Source: an uncultured Bacteroidales bacterium (lineage in GTDB: Bacteria; Bacteroidota; Bacteroidia; Bacteroidales; UBA932). Taken from it: DNA of 64,000 bases. Below the pieces are notes generated by a model, which searched no databases, was not told where the DNA came from, and saw only the letters and a program-made list of their open reading frames with translations. This document shows positions 10,101 through 18,509 of the stretch, piece by piece; the stretch's first letter is position 1; each line of letters starts with the position of its first letter. The translations under genes were made by a program, and so were the position numbers. The stretch lies in contig CALUST010000010.1 of the NCBI GenBank assembly GCA_944323505.1, forward strand, positions 1 through 64,000. The letters are read 5' to 3'.

Positions 10101-11565
10101 GATTGACAGATATCCCCGCCTGACGGAATATGCAGCATGGAGGCCTCAGAAGAAGTGGAGCGACTGGAATGTCTCGGAATACAAATATTGCGAAGAGGGG
10201 ACTCCGGGAGCCTATGGAGGTTATTATACCAAAGATGACATAAAGGAGATTCTCGACTATGCCGCCCGGAAGCACATAGAGGTAATCCCAGAGATTGAGA
10301 TGCCCGGACACAGCGAGGAGGTGCTTGCAGCATATCCGGAATTGGGTTGTGAGACGGCGGTCCACGGCTCTGACCTGTGTCCCGGAAAGGAAGGGACATT
10401 CGCTTTCCTTGAGGACGTGCTCGATGAAGTGATGGCGCTTTTCCCGTCTGAATACATCCACATCGGCGGGGACGAGGCTTCGAAGCAGGCATGGAAGACA
10501 TGCCCTGACTGCCGTCGCAGGATGCAGGAGGAAGGGATGGCTGATGTCGAGGAACTCCAGAGTTATCTCATCCACAGGATAGAGCAATTTGTCAATTCGA
10601 GAGGAAAGAAAATCATAGGCTGGGACGAGATTCTCCAGGGCGGCCTTGCCCCGAATGCCACAGTCATGTCATGGCGAGGCACGGAGGGCGGTATCACGGC
10701 CTTGAAGTCAGGTCATGATGTGATAATGACACCTAATACATATTGCTATCTTGACTACACCCAGGATGCCGCATTCAAGGAGCCTGAGTCAATAGGAGGA
10801 TTCATCACACTGTCCAGAACATATTCGTATGAGCCTGTGCCTGAGGGGAGTTCGGAGAGTGAGGCCTCTCATCTGCTCGGCCTGCAGGGCAATATGTGGG
10901 CAGAATATGTCACCGAGGACAGCCATGCGGAATATATGTATTATCCACGGGCCTATGCAATTGCGGAGACGGGCTGGAGCAGGCCGGAAACAAAGGACTA
11001 TGATGATTTCAGGGATCGTGCTCTCAGGATGAACTCAATATTGGCGGACAGGGGATACAATACATTTGACCTGGAGCATGAATATGGGGACAGAAAGGAG
11101 AGTGTCACCCCTGTGCGGCACATGGCGGTCGGCTGCAGGACGGAGTTCGTGACTCCTTACAGCCGGCAGTATCCGGGCTCTGGAGACTGTACATTGACCG
11201 ACGGCCTGTGCGGCGGGTGGTCATACGGAGACGGAAGGTGGCTCGGCTTCCTTTCGGATATGGATGTCATAGTGGATCTCGGGGCTGTGAAGCCTTTGCA
11301 CTATGTCGGCGCCACATTCATGCAGTCAGCCTCGGCATGGGTGCATTATCCTGAAAAGGTGATGATATCAGTCTCGGATGACGGGGTGGTGTTCAGGCCT
11401 GTCGGCACGGTGTGGACGGATTTCCCGTTCTCGTTGAACGGGCTGTTCTACAAGCCTTTCGGGCTTGCCTGCAATGAGAGTTGCAGATATGTCAGGCTTG
11501 AGGCTGTCAGAAATCCTGCCAAGCGTGGCACGTGGCTTTTCACGGATGAGATTGTCGTCAACTGA
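7162..11565 (+). CDS. GH18-GH20 fusion: endo-beta-N-acetylglucosaminidase plus beta-N-acetylhexosaminidase
   Basis: A 1467-residue exported enzyme with a signal peptide (about residues 1-20, cut near ASA-QS). Residues 20-230 and 290-480 are two LamG/concanavalin-like beta-sandwich modules. Residues about 490-765 are a GH18 barrel with the catalytic DGLDVDFE motif (D574, D577, D579, E581). GH18 endoglycosidases cut between the two core GlcNAc units of N-glycans by substrate assistance. Residues about 800-935 are the small GH20 N-domain, then a GH20 barrel (936-1290) with HIGGDE (D1104, E1105). Residues 1310-1467 resemble an F5/8-type carbohydrate-binding module. Enterococcus faecalis EndoE is a known GH18/GH20 two-domain precedent. 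It is the first gene of a glycan operon; the ATG at 7162 is chosen because an upstream TTG (7138) would disturb the signal peptide. Confidence 0.9.
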   Translation: MRHVTSLIFALIIFQAGASAQSINMAIENRGGAAKACTVRELDGSNEATFQMWLDIDSLAPCTLLAQDNFALSIDGNEEIVLQVGAGRASASAASLRDGWAQLTVIFDEGKADFYIDNILQPSVADALPEAIPATAYDADAPGCVIGRGFKGRMDEIRIWSEALAQADFCWRNTVGRYSPCHDALAAYWKCDQKESGRLYDSAGGHHGTFAGAIRRVEYDDNPRFRYRVVVGYTDLMRFIDRPNIDREMYLMTNDVIVLSAKLQDDGSVSMQYPDNSLSGRNVSYLPEHGGRTGLMDFGGEGALMTASDARTLDDPRGAQGYRSSSAVTVEGWIYIDEWHDGAVLFSQYKDASGCLVISLGSKADRALKVNVCGTEAVLDDKLETGKWQYLAVYVKPEEGRPGDEGWSPVRIAVGEMRDGAFFSETYSASSGDARIIMSGSPMSITQFPALDGSTLSVGRDFDGKMDEVKVWGMDRSSRIGQDATETVEWDSGSENIFLNTYWKGDDPDNVGKDYWSYTNMVETMRGFYAGHSGARIRFGLVNGTTGGWFGVLSDPGKTDRFIADCKRLVTGCDGLDVDFEWMYNQSQWDVYNNAVRRLINEVMAGHPDKIFSCSLHNVSYNGFDKSLIPEVDYFTMQLYGPSPATFTLDYYKKAYDNFISWGYPKDKLLLSYGILLTDGKSPVEGYKDLFSKYGFGGEGYDPALDRWDCNGSVKQFCGVSQVRQRQEFIVDNDVRGTMYFDMGNDMPVSDSRSLIRAMNDVIAANVDTVIVSVSRDGDASEDRSCVMSAGPESLIPVPYRYTTEEGVFSMPEGAGFFVKEAKTSSHEEALLLKDELLSLPYGLTEVGNASDADILVTIGGKSFISKERSASAGRYAGNEAESYVMKVTADCIRITAPTAAGAFYAIQDLVQMAGTCPTPHIRCCTIENIPRFGYRGLHFDVSRHFRSKEFLMRQMDAMALLRLNRMHLHLTDGAGWRIEIDRYPRLTEYAAWRPQKKWSDWNVSEYKYCEEGTPGAYGGYYTKDDIKEILDYAARKHIEVIPEIEMPGHSEEVLAAYPELGCETAVHGSDLCPGKEGTFAFLEDVLDEVMALFPSEYIHIGGDEASKQAWKTCPDCRRRMQEEGMADVEELQSYLIHRIEQFVNSRGKKIIGWDEILQGGLAPNATVMSWRGTEGGITALKSGHDVIMTPNTYCYLDYTQDAAFKEPESIGGFITLSRTYSYEPVPEGSSESEASHLLGLQGNMWAEYVTEDSHAEYMYYPRAYAIAETGWSRPETKDYDDFRDRALRMNSILADRGYNTFDLEHEYGDRKESVTPVRHMAVGCRTEFVTPYSRQYPGSGDCTLTDGLCGGWSYGDGRWLGFLSDMDVIVDLGAVKPLHYVGATFMQSASAWVHYPEKVMISVSDDGVVFRPVGTVWTDFPFSLNGLFYKPFGLACNESCRYVRLEAVRNPAKRGTWLFTDEIVVN

Positions 11566-11624
11566 CATCTGCTCCGAAGTGCGTTATAAGTTTTTGAATC
11601 CCGAGAAAAATCGGTATATTGCAG

Positions 11625-11640
11625 GGGTCTTTTGAGACCC
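11625..11640 (+). promoter_or_regulatory. Small hairpin in the GH18-20 to GH97 gap
   Basis: GGGTCT (11625-11630), loop TTTG, AGACCC (11635-11640), then TTTGCG. This is the largest gap (133 bases) inside the operon. The hairpin has only a short T-run, so it may be a partial terminator, an mRNA processing or stability element, or nothing. Confidence 0.35.
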
Positions 11641-11698
11641 TTTGCGTGTCATATATAGACGTGCATTTTATTGACATTTTTAACTGAATAATTATAAC

Positions 11699-13717
11699 AT
11701 GAAACTGATGACAATCGCATGCGCTGTCTTCATGACGGTCCTATGCTCATGTTCGGCGGATCTGTCGACATCATCTCCCGACGGCATTATCAGAGTTGAG
11801 GCGGCTCTTGACGCAAGCGGCGTCCCGTCCCTGACAGTATATTCAGGCGGAGACAGGCTTATGACCATGGACTCTCTCGGTCTTGAGTCTGTCGAGGCTG
11901 TGATGTCACACGGTTTCAGTGTCGTGGATGTCTCCAGGGACAGGGTGGACGAGACATGGACCCGCCCGTGGGGGGAGAACAAGGTCGTGCGCGACAGGCA
12001 TCGTGAGATGTCAATATTGATGACAAACCCTGAAGGGGTGACGCTGACGTTGAGGGTGAGGGTCTTTGATGACGGTCTCGGATTCCGATATGAGTATGAG
12101 ACAGGCTGTGATTCCCTTACTGTGACGGAGGAGAACACCCGTTTCTGTTTTGCTGAGGACGGGATATCATGGTCCATCCCCGGCAATTTCGAGACATACG
12201 AACTCGATACCCGTGAACTTCCGGTCAGCGGGGTCGAGACGGCAAATACCCCGTTCACATTCAGGACAGGAGGTGTCTACGGGAGCATTCATGAAGCCGC
12301 TCTTTATGACTATCCGGAAATGAATCTCTACAGGTGCGACTCTCTTGAGTTCCGCACTGAACTTGCCCCGAGGCCTGACGGATGCAAGGCAAGGGTGGCC
12401 GGGACATTCATGACCCCTTGGAGGACAGTGCAGCTGGCCTCTGATGCAATAGGCCTGATAAACTCGTCACTGATACTCAATCTGAACGAGCCATGTGCCA
12501 TAGAGGACGTGTCATGGATCAAGCCGCAGAAATATGTCGGAGTATGGTGGGGAATGCATCTCGGCACGCACACATGGACTTGCGACAGCCGTCATGGCGC
12601 CACTACTGAAAGTGCATTGAGACATATAGATTTCGCGGCCGACAATAATATAGAAGGTGTCCTTTTCGAGGGATGGAACAAAGGCTGGGACACTTGGGGC
12701 GGACGGCAGCACTTTGACTATCTTGAGCCTTATCCGGATTTCGACCTTGAGAGGATTGCGTCATACGCGGCTGAAAAAGGAGTGTCGCTGTGGATGCACA
12801 ACGAGACAGGCGGGAGTATCTTCGAGTACGAGGCTGCTCTCGACTCCGCGTTCGAGAAGTATCAGAGCCTGGGAGTCCATGTGGTCAAGACGGGGTACGC
12901 CGGGGGTATGCCGGGTAATATCAGGCATCATTCACAGAGAGCGGTGCAGCATTATCAGAAAGTTGTCGAGGCTGCTGCCGCCCATCAGATAATGCTGGAT
13001 GCCCATGAGCCGATAAAAGAGACAGGGACATGCCGCACCTGGCCTAACATGATGACACGAGAAGGCGCCAGAGGCATGGAATGGAATGCCTGGAGCGCAG
13101 GAAACACATCGGAATATCTCTGCACAATCCCGTTCGTGCGCCTTCTTTCCGGCCCGATGGACTATACTCCGGGGATTTTCGATATATATTACGAGACTGC
13201 GTCGGGATGGCCGGGACGTGAAGAATGGAACGGAGACAATTCCATGTGCTATATCAAGACCACTCTGGCCCGTCAGATTGCCAATTGGGTTATACTTTAT
13301 TCCCCTCTGCAGATGGCGTCGGATCTCATAGAGAATTATGAAGGGCATCCGGCTTTCAAGTTCTTCAGGGATTTTGATGCGGACTGCGACTGGTCCGAAG
13401 CCCTTGCAGGTGAGCCTGGCGACTATATCGTTGTGGCCCGCAGGGCAGGTGACAGATTCTTCCTTGGAGCGGGGACAGACGGCACTCCACGTACTGTGGC
13501 ATTGCCTCTGGATTTTCTTGAGGACGGAGTGACGTATATGGCTGAAATCTATGCAGACGATCCTGATGCCCCTGAGGTCAGACAGCCTGACGGTACTCGT
13601 GCCCCGGACAAGACGGCGTACAGAATCTCGCAGCGGCAGGTGACATCGGAGGATGTCCTTGATATTGTCATGGCGGCTGACGGAGGGCAGGCGGTGGTGT
13701 TCACCCCGGAGAAATAG
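11699..13717 (+). CDS. GH97 glycoside hydrolase, inverting (alpha-glucosidase-like) type
   Basis: A 672-residue lipoprotein (lipobox LCSC, Cys18) of family GH97. The N-terminal beta-sandwich (about 25-270) is followed by a barrel (about 275-560) with the family block 'FEGWNKGWDTWG'. The barrel keeps glutamates where SusB-type inverting alpha-glucosidases have them: E369 in HNETGG, E437 in DAHEPIK and E461 in GMEWN. Retaining alpha-galactosidase members of the family instead use an aspartate nucleophile after the strand that here reads VVKTGY. GH97 enzymes need calcium, which these glutamates help bind. In this operon, removal of terminal alpha-glucose from Glc1-3Man9 glycans is a reasonable inference. 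Alternatives are a starch-type alpha-glucosidase or another alpha-glycosidase. It is probably periplasmic or outer-membrane anchored. Confidence 0.88.
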   Translation: MKLMTIACAVFMTVLCSCSADLSTSSPDGIIRVEAALDASGVPSLTVYSGGDRLMTMDSLGLESVEAVMSHGFSVVDVSRDRVDETWTRPWGENKVVRDRHREMSILMTNPEGVTLTLRVRVFDDGLGFRYEYETGCDSLTVTEENTRFCFAEDGISWSIPGNFETYELDTRELPVSGVETANTPFTFRTGGVYGSIHEAALYDYPEMNLYRCDSLEFRTELAPRPDGCKARVAGTFMTPWRTVQLASDAIGLINSSLILNLNEPCAIEDVSWIKPQKYVGVWWGMHLGTHTWTCDSRHGATTESALRHIDFAADNNIEGVLFEGWNKGWDTWGGRQHFDYLEPYPDFDLERIASYAAEKGVSLWMHNETGGSIFEYEAALDSAFEKYQSLGVHVVKTGYAGGMPGNIRHHSQRAVQHYQKVVEAAAAHQIMLDAHEPIKETGTCRTWPNMMTREGARGMEWNAWSAGNTSEYLCTIPFVRLLSGPMDYTPGIFDIYYETASGWPGREEWNGDNSMCYIKTTLARQIANWVILYSPLQMASDLIENYEGHPAFKFFRDFDADCDWSEALAGEPGDYIVVARRAGDRFFLGAGTDGTPRTVALPLDFLEDGVTYMAEIYADDPDAPEVRQPDGTRAPDKTAYRISQRQVTSEDVLDIVMAADGGQAVVFTPEK

Positions 13718-13755
13718 AGACAGTCTTAGTGCAGCAAAGCAGTAATCTTACAGTC

Positions 13756-15090
13756 ATGACATCTGATAAAGGAAGAAAATCACCTTTGAGATGGGTTCCG
13801 AGCGCATATTTTGCCATGGGTATGCCGTTCGTGGTGTTGAATATGGTCTGCGTGCTCATGTTCAAGGGATTGGGCATAGAAGACAGCCAGATAGCATTAT
13901 GGACTTCCATAATCATGTTCCCATGGACGATAAAGTTCCTCTGGAGCCCGTTCCTTGAGATATTCAAGACCAAGAAATTCTTCGTGGTCACGACCCAGCT
14001 CATTTCCGGGGTCGGATTCGGGCTTGTCGCCTTGGCGCTTCATCTTGACCATTTCTTTGCTGTGTCCATCGCCATTCTTGCAGTCATTGCTGTCAGCGGG
14101 GCGACACATGACATCGCCCTTGACGGACTGTATATGCAGGAACTTTCCAGACAGGACCAGGCGAAGTACATCGGGTGGCAGGGGGCATTCTACAATCTCG
14201 CCAAACTCATCGCGACAGGCGGACTGGTCTATATAGCCGGGGCAATCAAAGAACACTTCGCATCCGGGGACTATGTCAAGGCATGGTATACTACTGAAGA
14301 GGCATATCTCCCGGCATGGACAGTCATCATGCTTGCCTGCTGTGCCATCCTTGTCCTGCTTGCTGTCTGGCACAGGGTATCCCTGCCGTCAAGCCAGGTC
14401 CGATCCGAAGGAGGCAGCAGGTCTGCCAAGGACATCAAGGCTGAGCTTGTCGAGGTCTTGGGTGATTTCTTCAGGAAGAGGCACATCTGGACGTACATCG
14501 CATTCATTATCCTTTACCGCCTCGGTGAGGGATTTGTGATGAAGATTGTCCCGCTTTTCCTCAAGGCCGACAGGGCTGCAGGAGGACTCGGACTCAGCGA
14601 GCAGCAGATAGGTCTCTATTACGGCTCTTTCGGAGCTGCGGCATTCGTCCTCGGTTCGCTTCTCGCAGGCTATTATATAGCGCATCTCGGACTCCGCAAG
14701 GCGTTGTTCTCGCTTGTCTGCATCTTCAACATACCGTTCCTTGTGTATACGTTCCTTGCCTGGCTGCAGCCTGAGTCGGTTCTTCTCATAGGCGGCGGTA
14801 TCGTCCTGGAATATTTCGGGTACGGTTTCGGATTTGTCGGCCTGACACTGTTCATGATGCAGCAGGTCGCTCCGGGAAGACATCAGATGGCGCATTACGC
14901 CTTTGCTTCAGGTATCATGAACCTGTCCGTGATGATGACAGGTGCCGTTTCGGGTTTCCTGAGCGATGCAATAGGATACAAATGGTTCTTTGTGGTGGTG
15001 ATGCTTGTCGTCATACCTGTGTTCGTGATGACAAGATTCCTCCCGTTCACATATCCTGACAAGAATGAGCCTGGGAAAGAACAGGCGTGA
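13756..15090 (+). CDS. MFS sugar permease of the N-glycan operon
   Basis: A 444-residue protein with about 12 hydrophobic segments and an AmpG/PAT-like layout: a conserved 'AYFAMGMPFVVLN' first helix, a 'DIALDGLYMQEL' loop after helix 4 and a cytoplasmic basic stretch near residue 225. ATG 13756 is used; the in-frame GTG at 13729 would only add nine polar residues. In Bacteroides thetaiotaomicron a comparable permease sits beside the GH130 mannosyl-GlcNAc phosphorylase, a GH92 and a GH18, and is thought to import the Man-GlcNAc disaccharide. The same place between GH97 and GH130 here supports that role. The substrate is inferred, not shown. Confidence 0.85.
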   Translation: MTSDKGRKSPLRWVPSAYFAMGMPFVVLNMVCVLMFKGLGIEDSQIALWTSIIMFPWTIKFLWSPFLEIFKTKKFFVVTTQLISGVGFGLVALALHLDHFFAVSIAILAVIAVSGATHDIALDGLYMQELSRQDQAKYIGWQGAFYNLAKLIATGGLVYIAGAIKEHFASGDYVKAWYTTEEAYLPAWTVIMLACCAILVLLAVWHRVSLPSSQVRSEGGSRSAKDIKAELVEVLGDFFRKRHIWTYIAFIILYRLGEGFVMKIVPLFLKADRAAGGLGLSEQQIGLYYGSFGAAAFVLGSLLAGYYIAHLGLRKALFSLVCIFNIPFLVYTFLAWLQPESVLLIGGGIVLEYFGYGFGFVGLTLFMMQQVAPGRHQMAHYAFASGIMNLSVMMTGAVSGFLSDAIGYKWFFVVVMLVVIPVFVMTRFLPFTYPDKNEPGKEQA

Positions 15091-15136
15091 AAATGTGGAA
15101 TTATCTTAAAATCAATATAATAATAAATACAAAATC

Positions 15137-16135
15137 ATGACAATGTTGAAAATATCCGGCCAGCCGCTGCCGTCAATGCCTTGGGAGGCCCGTCCTGCAG
15201 GCTCAAAAGCGGTGATGTGGAGATATTCTGCCAACCCGGTCATCCCTCGTGACCTTCTCCCGGACTCCAACAGCATCTTCAATTCTGCCGTAGTGCCTTT
15301 CGGTGACGGCTATGCGGGAGTGTTCCGCGTGGACGATACCAATATCAGGATGACCCTCCATGCAGGTTTCTCGAAAGACGGGATTCATTGGGATCTGAAC
15401 CCGGATACCATCAGGTTCGATTGTGACATCCCGGAAGTGGGCGAGTGGGTCTATGGCTATGACCCGCGTGTCTGCAAGATAGAAGACAGATATTATGTGA
15501 CATGGTGCAACGGCTATCATGGCCCGACTATCGGGGTGGCGTGGACGACCGATTTCAAGACTTTCCACCAGCTGGAGAATGCCTACCTTCCGTACAACCG
15601 CAACGGGGTGATGTTCCCGCGCAAGATAAACGGCCGTTTCGCCATGCTTTCCCGTCCGTCTGATACCGGACATACTCCGTTCGGAGACATTTTCTATTCA
15701 GAGTCTCCTGACCTCGAGTTCTGGGGCAGGCACCGTTTCGTGATGGGACCTTCTGACTTCGAGAAGAGTGCATGGCAATGCTGCAAGATAGGGGCAGGAC
15801 CTGTCCCTGTCGAGACTTCCGAGGGCTGGCTGATGTTCTACCACGGGGTGCACCGTACCTGCCAGGGCTACAACTATTCATTCGGGGCCGCTCTCCTCGA
15901 TCTTGAGCAGCCATGGAAGGTCATTGCCCGTACAGGCCCGTATCTGCTTCATCCGGAGACCATATACGAGTGTACCGGAGATGTGCCTAATGTATGTTTT
16001 CCGTGCGCGGCTCTTCATGACCCTGATACAGGGCGTATTGCCATATATTACGGTTGTGCGGATACGGTGGTCGGGCTTGCTTTCGGCTACATTCCGGAGA
16101 TTATCGATTTCACCCGCAGGTACAGCATCGTATAG
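15137..16135 (+). CDS. GH130 beta-1,4-mannosyl-N-acetylglucosamine phosphorylase
   Basis: A 332-residue five-bladed beta-propeller enzyme of GH130 with no signal peptide, so cytoplasmic. Typical blocks are '[11 protein letters not shown]', '[19 protein letters not shown]', 'WVYGYDPRV' with the catalytic acid Asp109, and '[19 protein letters not shown]'. The length and motifs match the GH130 subfamily that includes BT1033/UhgbMP, which phosphorolyses Man-beta-1,4-GlcNAc to alpha-mannose-1-phosphate and GlcNAc. This is the core disaccharide left after GH18 and alpha-mannosidase action, so the enzyme closes the pathway while saving one ATP. It lies 46 bases after the permease and 34 before a GH92. 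A beta-1,4-mannosyl-glucose or mannobiose phosphorylase is possible but less likely given this context. Confidence 0.88.
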   Translation: MTMLKISGQPLPSMPWEARPAGSKAVMWRYSANPVIPRDLLPDSNSIFNSAVVPFGDGYAGVFRVDDTNIRMTLHAGFSKDGIHWDLNPDTIRFDCDIPEVGEWVYGYDPRVCKIEDRYYVTWCNGYHGPTIGVAWTTDFKTFHQLENAYLPYNRNGVMFPRKINGRFAMLSRPSDTGHTPFGDIFYSESPDLEFWGRHRFVMGPSDFEKSAWQCCKIGAGPVPVETSEGWLMFYHGVHRTCQGYNYSFGAALLDLEQPWKVIARTGPYLLHPETIYECTGDVPNVCFPCAALHDPDTGRIAIYYGCADTVVGLAFGYIPEIIDFTRRYSIV

Positions 16136-16169
16136 CCTGCCGGCTGCATGACGACAGACTTATTTCATA

Positions 16170-18494
16170 ATGAGTGTAATGAGAAATATATCGGTTTACA
16201 GATACGGGGCTTGTGCACGGATAGTTCCGTTCCTGCTCGTGTGCATCATGGCGCTCACGTCAGGTGCCCCTCCACGGGGTGAATCCGCTCTCGGATATGT
16301 CGACCCGTTCATAGGCACCACGAATTTCGGGACGACCAATCCCGGAGCAGTGTGCCCTAACGGCCTCATGTCAGTGTCGCCGTTCAATGTGATGGGCTCG
16401 GAACTCAATGTCTATGACAAGGACAGCCGCTGGTGGTCCACCCCATATTGCCATGAGAACAAGTTCTTCACCGGATTCAGCCATGTCAATCTGAGCGGGG
16501 TAGGATGCCCTGAACTCGGTTCTCTGCTGACAATGCCTACATCAGGCCCCCTGGAGGTGGATTACCATGTCTACGGCTCGGAATATACTGAAGAGCAGGC
16601 AAGTCCGGGATATTATTCCAATCTCCTCATGTCATACGGCATCAGGACAGAGGTGACAGCGACTCTCCGCACGTCTGCGGAACGCTATACTTTTCCGGAA
16701 GGGCAGGGGAATATCCTCCTGAACCTCGGGGAGGGGCTGACCAATGAGTCCGGAGCAATGGTCCGCAAGGTCAGTGACAATGAGATTGAGGGGATGAAAC
16801 TGCTCGGGACATTCTGCTACAATCCGCAGGCTGTCTTCCCGATATATTTTGTCGCCCGTGTCAGCAAGGTCCCGGAGTCGTCCGGATATTGGAAAAAGCA
16901 GAGACCGATGACCGGAGTTGAGGCGGAATGGACTCCTGACAACGGCAAGTACAAGTTGTATACCCGGTACGGACGGGAACTCTCAGGTGACGACATAGGA
17001 TACTGGTTCTCTTTCGACACTGCCGAAGGCGAGCAGATCGAGCTCCAGATGGGTGTCTCTTTTGTGAGCATTGAGAATGCAAGGGAGAACCTTGATGCAG
17101 AGCAGGGCGGAGTATTCGATTTTGACAAGGTGAGAGAGGCTGCGGAAGCCAAATGGGCTGAAGACCTGTCGAAGATAAAGGTGCAGGGAGGGACAGAGGA
17201 GCAGAAGACTGTTTTCTATACGGCTCTTTATCACGCTCTTGTCCATCCGAATATCCTGAATGACGTGAACGGGGAATATCCGTTGATGGAAAGCGACGGA
17301 GTGGGCAAGGTGGAGAACGGGCATACGAGATATACGGTCTTCTCTCTCTGGGATACCTACCGCAATCTCCACCAGCTGATGACACTGCTTTATCCGGAAC
17401 GTCAGACAGATATGATCCGTTCCATGATAGACATATACCGCGAATGGGGCTGGATGCCGAAATGGGAACTGTACGGGCGAGAGACTTTCACTATGGAGGG
17501 TGACCCGGCTATCCCTGTCATCACGGATACATGGCTCAAGGGACTCCGGGATTTCGATGTCGAGACGGCTTACGAGGCCTTTGTCAAGTCTGCCACCACT
17601 CCCGGGGCTGACAACAGGATGCGTCCTGACATTGACCCGTATATCAAGGACGGGTATATCCCGCTCGGAGTGTATGCTGCTGATCTTTCCGGTGACAATG
17701 CAGTCTCCCATGCCCTTGAATATTATATTGCCGACCATGCCCTGTCAGTACTTGCGGACTCTCTCGGTCACAAGGATGATGCGGCACGTTTCAGAAAGGC
17801 ATCTCTCGGATACAGACATTACTATTGCCCGGAGTTCGGGACTCTCCGTCCTCTTATGCAGGACGGGACATTCTATTCTCCTTTCAATCCTCGGCAGGGC
17901 GAGAATTTCGAGACAGCACCGGGATTTCATGAAGGAAGTGCGTGGAACTATACATTCTATGTCCCTCATGATGTCAAAGGGCTGGCAAGGCTGATGGGAG
18001 GGAAGAAGAAGTTTGTTGAGAAATTGCAGATGGTCTTCGATGAAGGTCTGTATGACCCTGCCAACGAGCCGGATATTGCCTATCCGTATCTGTTCTCCTA
18101 TTTCCCGGGAGAGGAGTGGCGGACACAGAAGACGGTGCGGATGCTGCTGGACAGGTATTACCGCGCCGCACCTGACGGCATCCCTGGAAATGATGACACC
18201 GGGACAATGTCGGCATGGGCGGTGTTCTCCATGATGGGCTTCTACCCTGACTGTCCTGGAGAGCCGTATTATACATTGACGGCCCCGGTATTCGACAGGG
18301 TGGAGATAGAACTTGACCCTGAATATTCCGGAGGAAGGACAAGTCTTGTGATAGAGAATATGACAGACGGAGGATATGCGGGAGGTGTCCGTACAGGTGT
18401 GTCGGAAGACGGCACTGGCGGCAGGCCGCTCAAGGGGTTCCGTATCGCCCACAAGGATCTCGTATCATCAGACAGGATAGTATTTGAAAAATAA
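16170..18494 (+). CDS. GH92 exo-alpha-mannosidase 1 (divergent active-site type)
   Basis: A 774-residue exported GH92 protein. The N-terminal hydrophobic stretch (about 18-33) reads as a signal peptide. The mature start YVDPFIGT...PGAVCPNGLMSVSPFN is the classic GH92 opening, followed by 'TGFSHVNLSGVGC'. The catalytic acid region reads HEGSAWNYTFYVPHD, and the base region reads GNDDTGTMSAW (residues 673-683). GH92 enzymes are calcium-dependent inverting exo-alpha-mannosidases. This copy lacks the HGN(E/Q)P segment seen in its two neighbours and has 'NEPDIAYPYLFSYFPGEEW' instead. Its +1 subsite must therefore differ, and it may act on a linkage other than alpha-1,2, such as alpha-1,3, or on phosphorylated mannose. 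Its stop is 15 bases before the next gene. Confidence 0.9.
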   Translation: MSVMRNISVYRYGACARIVPFLLVCIMALTSGAPPRGESALGYVDPFIGTTNFGTTNPGAVCPNGLMSVSPFNVMGSELNVYDKDSRWWSTPYCHENKFFTGFSHVNLSGVGCPELGSLLTMPTSGPLEVDYHVYGSEYTEEQASPGYYSNLLMSYGIRTEVTATLRTSAERYTFPEGQGNILLNLGEGLTNESGAMVRKVSDNEIEGMKLLGTFCYNPQAVFPIYFVARVSKVPESSGYWKKQRPMTGVEAEWTPDNGKYKLYTRYGRELSGDDIGYWFSFDTAEGEQIELQMGVSFVSIENARENLDAEQGGVFDFDKVREAAEAKWAEDLSKIKVQGGTEEQKTVFYTALYHALVHPNILNDVNGEYPLMESDGVGKVENGHTRYTVFSLWDTYRNLHQLMTLLYPERQTDMIRSMIDIYREWGWMPKWELYGRETFTMEGDPAIPVITDTWLKGLRDFDVETAYEAFVKSATTPGADNRMRPDIDPYIKDGYIPLGVYAADLSGDNAVSHALEYYIADHALSVLADSLGHKDDAARFRKASLGYRHYYCPEFGTLRPLMQDGTFYSPFNPRQGENFETAPGFHEGSAWNYTFYVPHDVKGLARLMGGKKKFVEKLQMVFDEGLYDPANEPDIAYPYLFSYFPGEEWRTQKTVRMLLDRYYRAAPDGIPGNDDTGTMSAWAVFSMMGFYPDCPGEPYYTLTAPVFDRVEIELDPEYSGGRTSLVIENMTDGGYAGGVRTGVSEDGTGGRPLKGFRIAHKDLVSSDRIVFEK

Positions 18495-18509
18495 AATGCA
18501 GACAGAATA

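Noticed and set aside
15137..16135. GH130 as a secreted mannosidase-type enzyme
   Set aside because: No signal peptide, and sequence blocks match the phosphorylase subfamily; a cytoplasmic phosphorylase fits the neighbouring permease.
16983..18452. Antisense frames of up to 251 residues within GH92 genes
   Set aside because: GH92 motifs on the plus strand are complete; the antisense frames lack ribosome sites and domain features.
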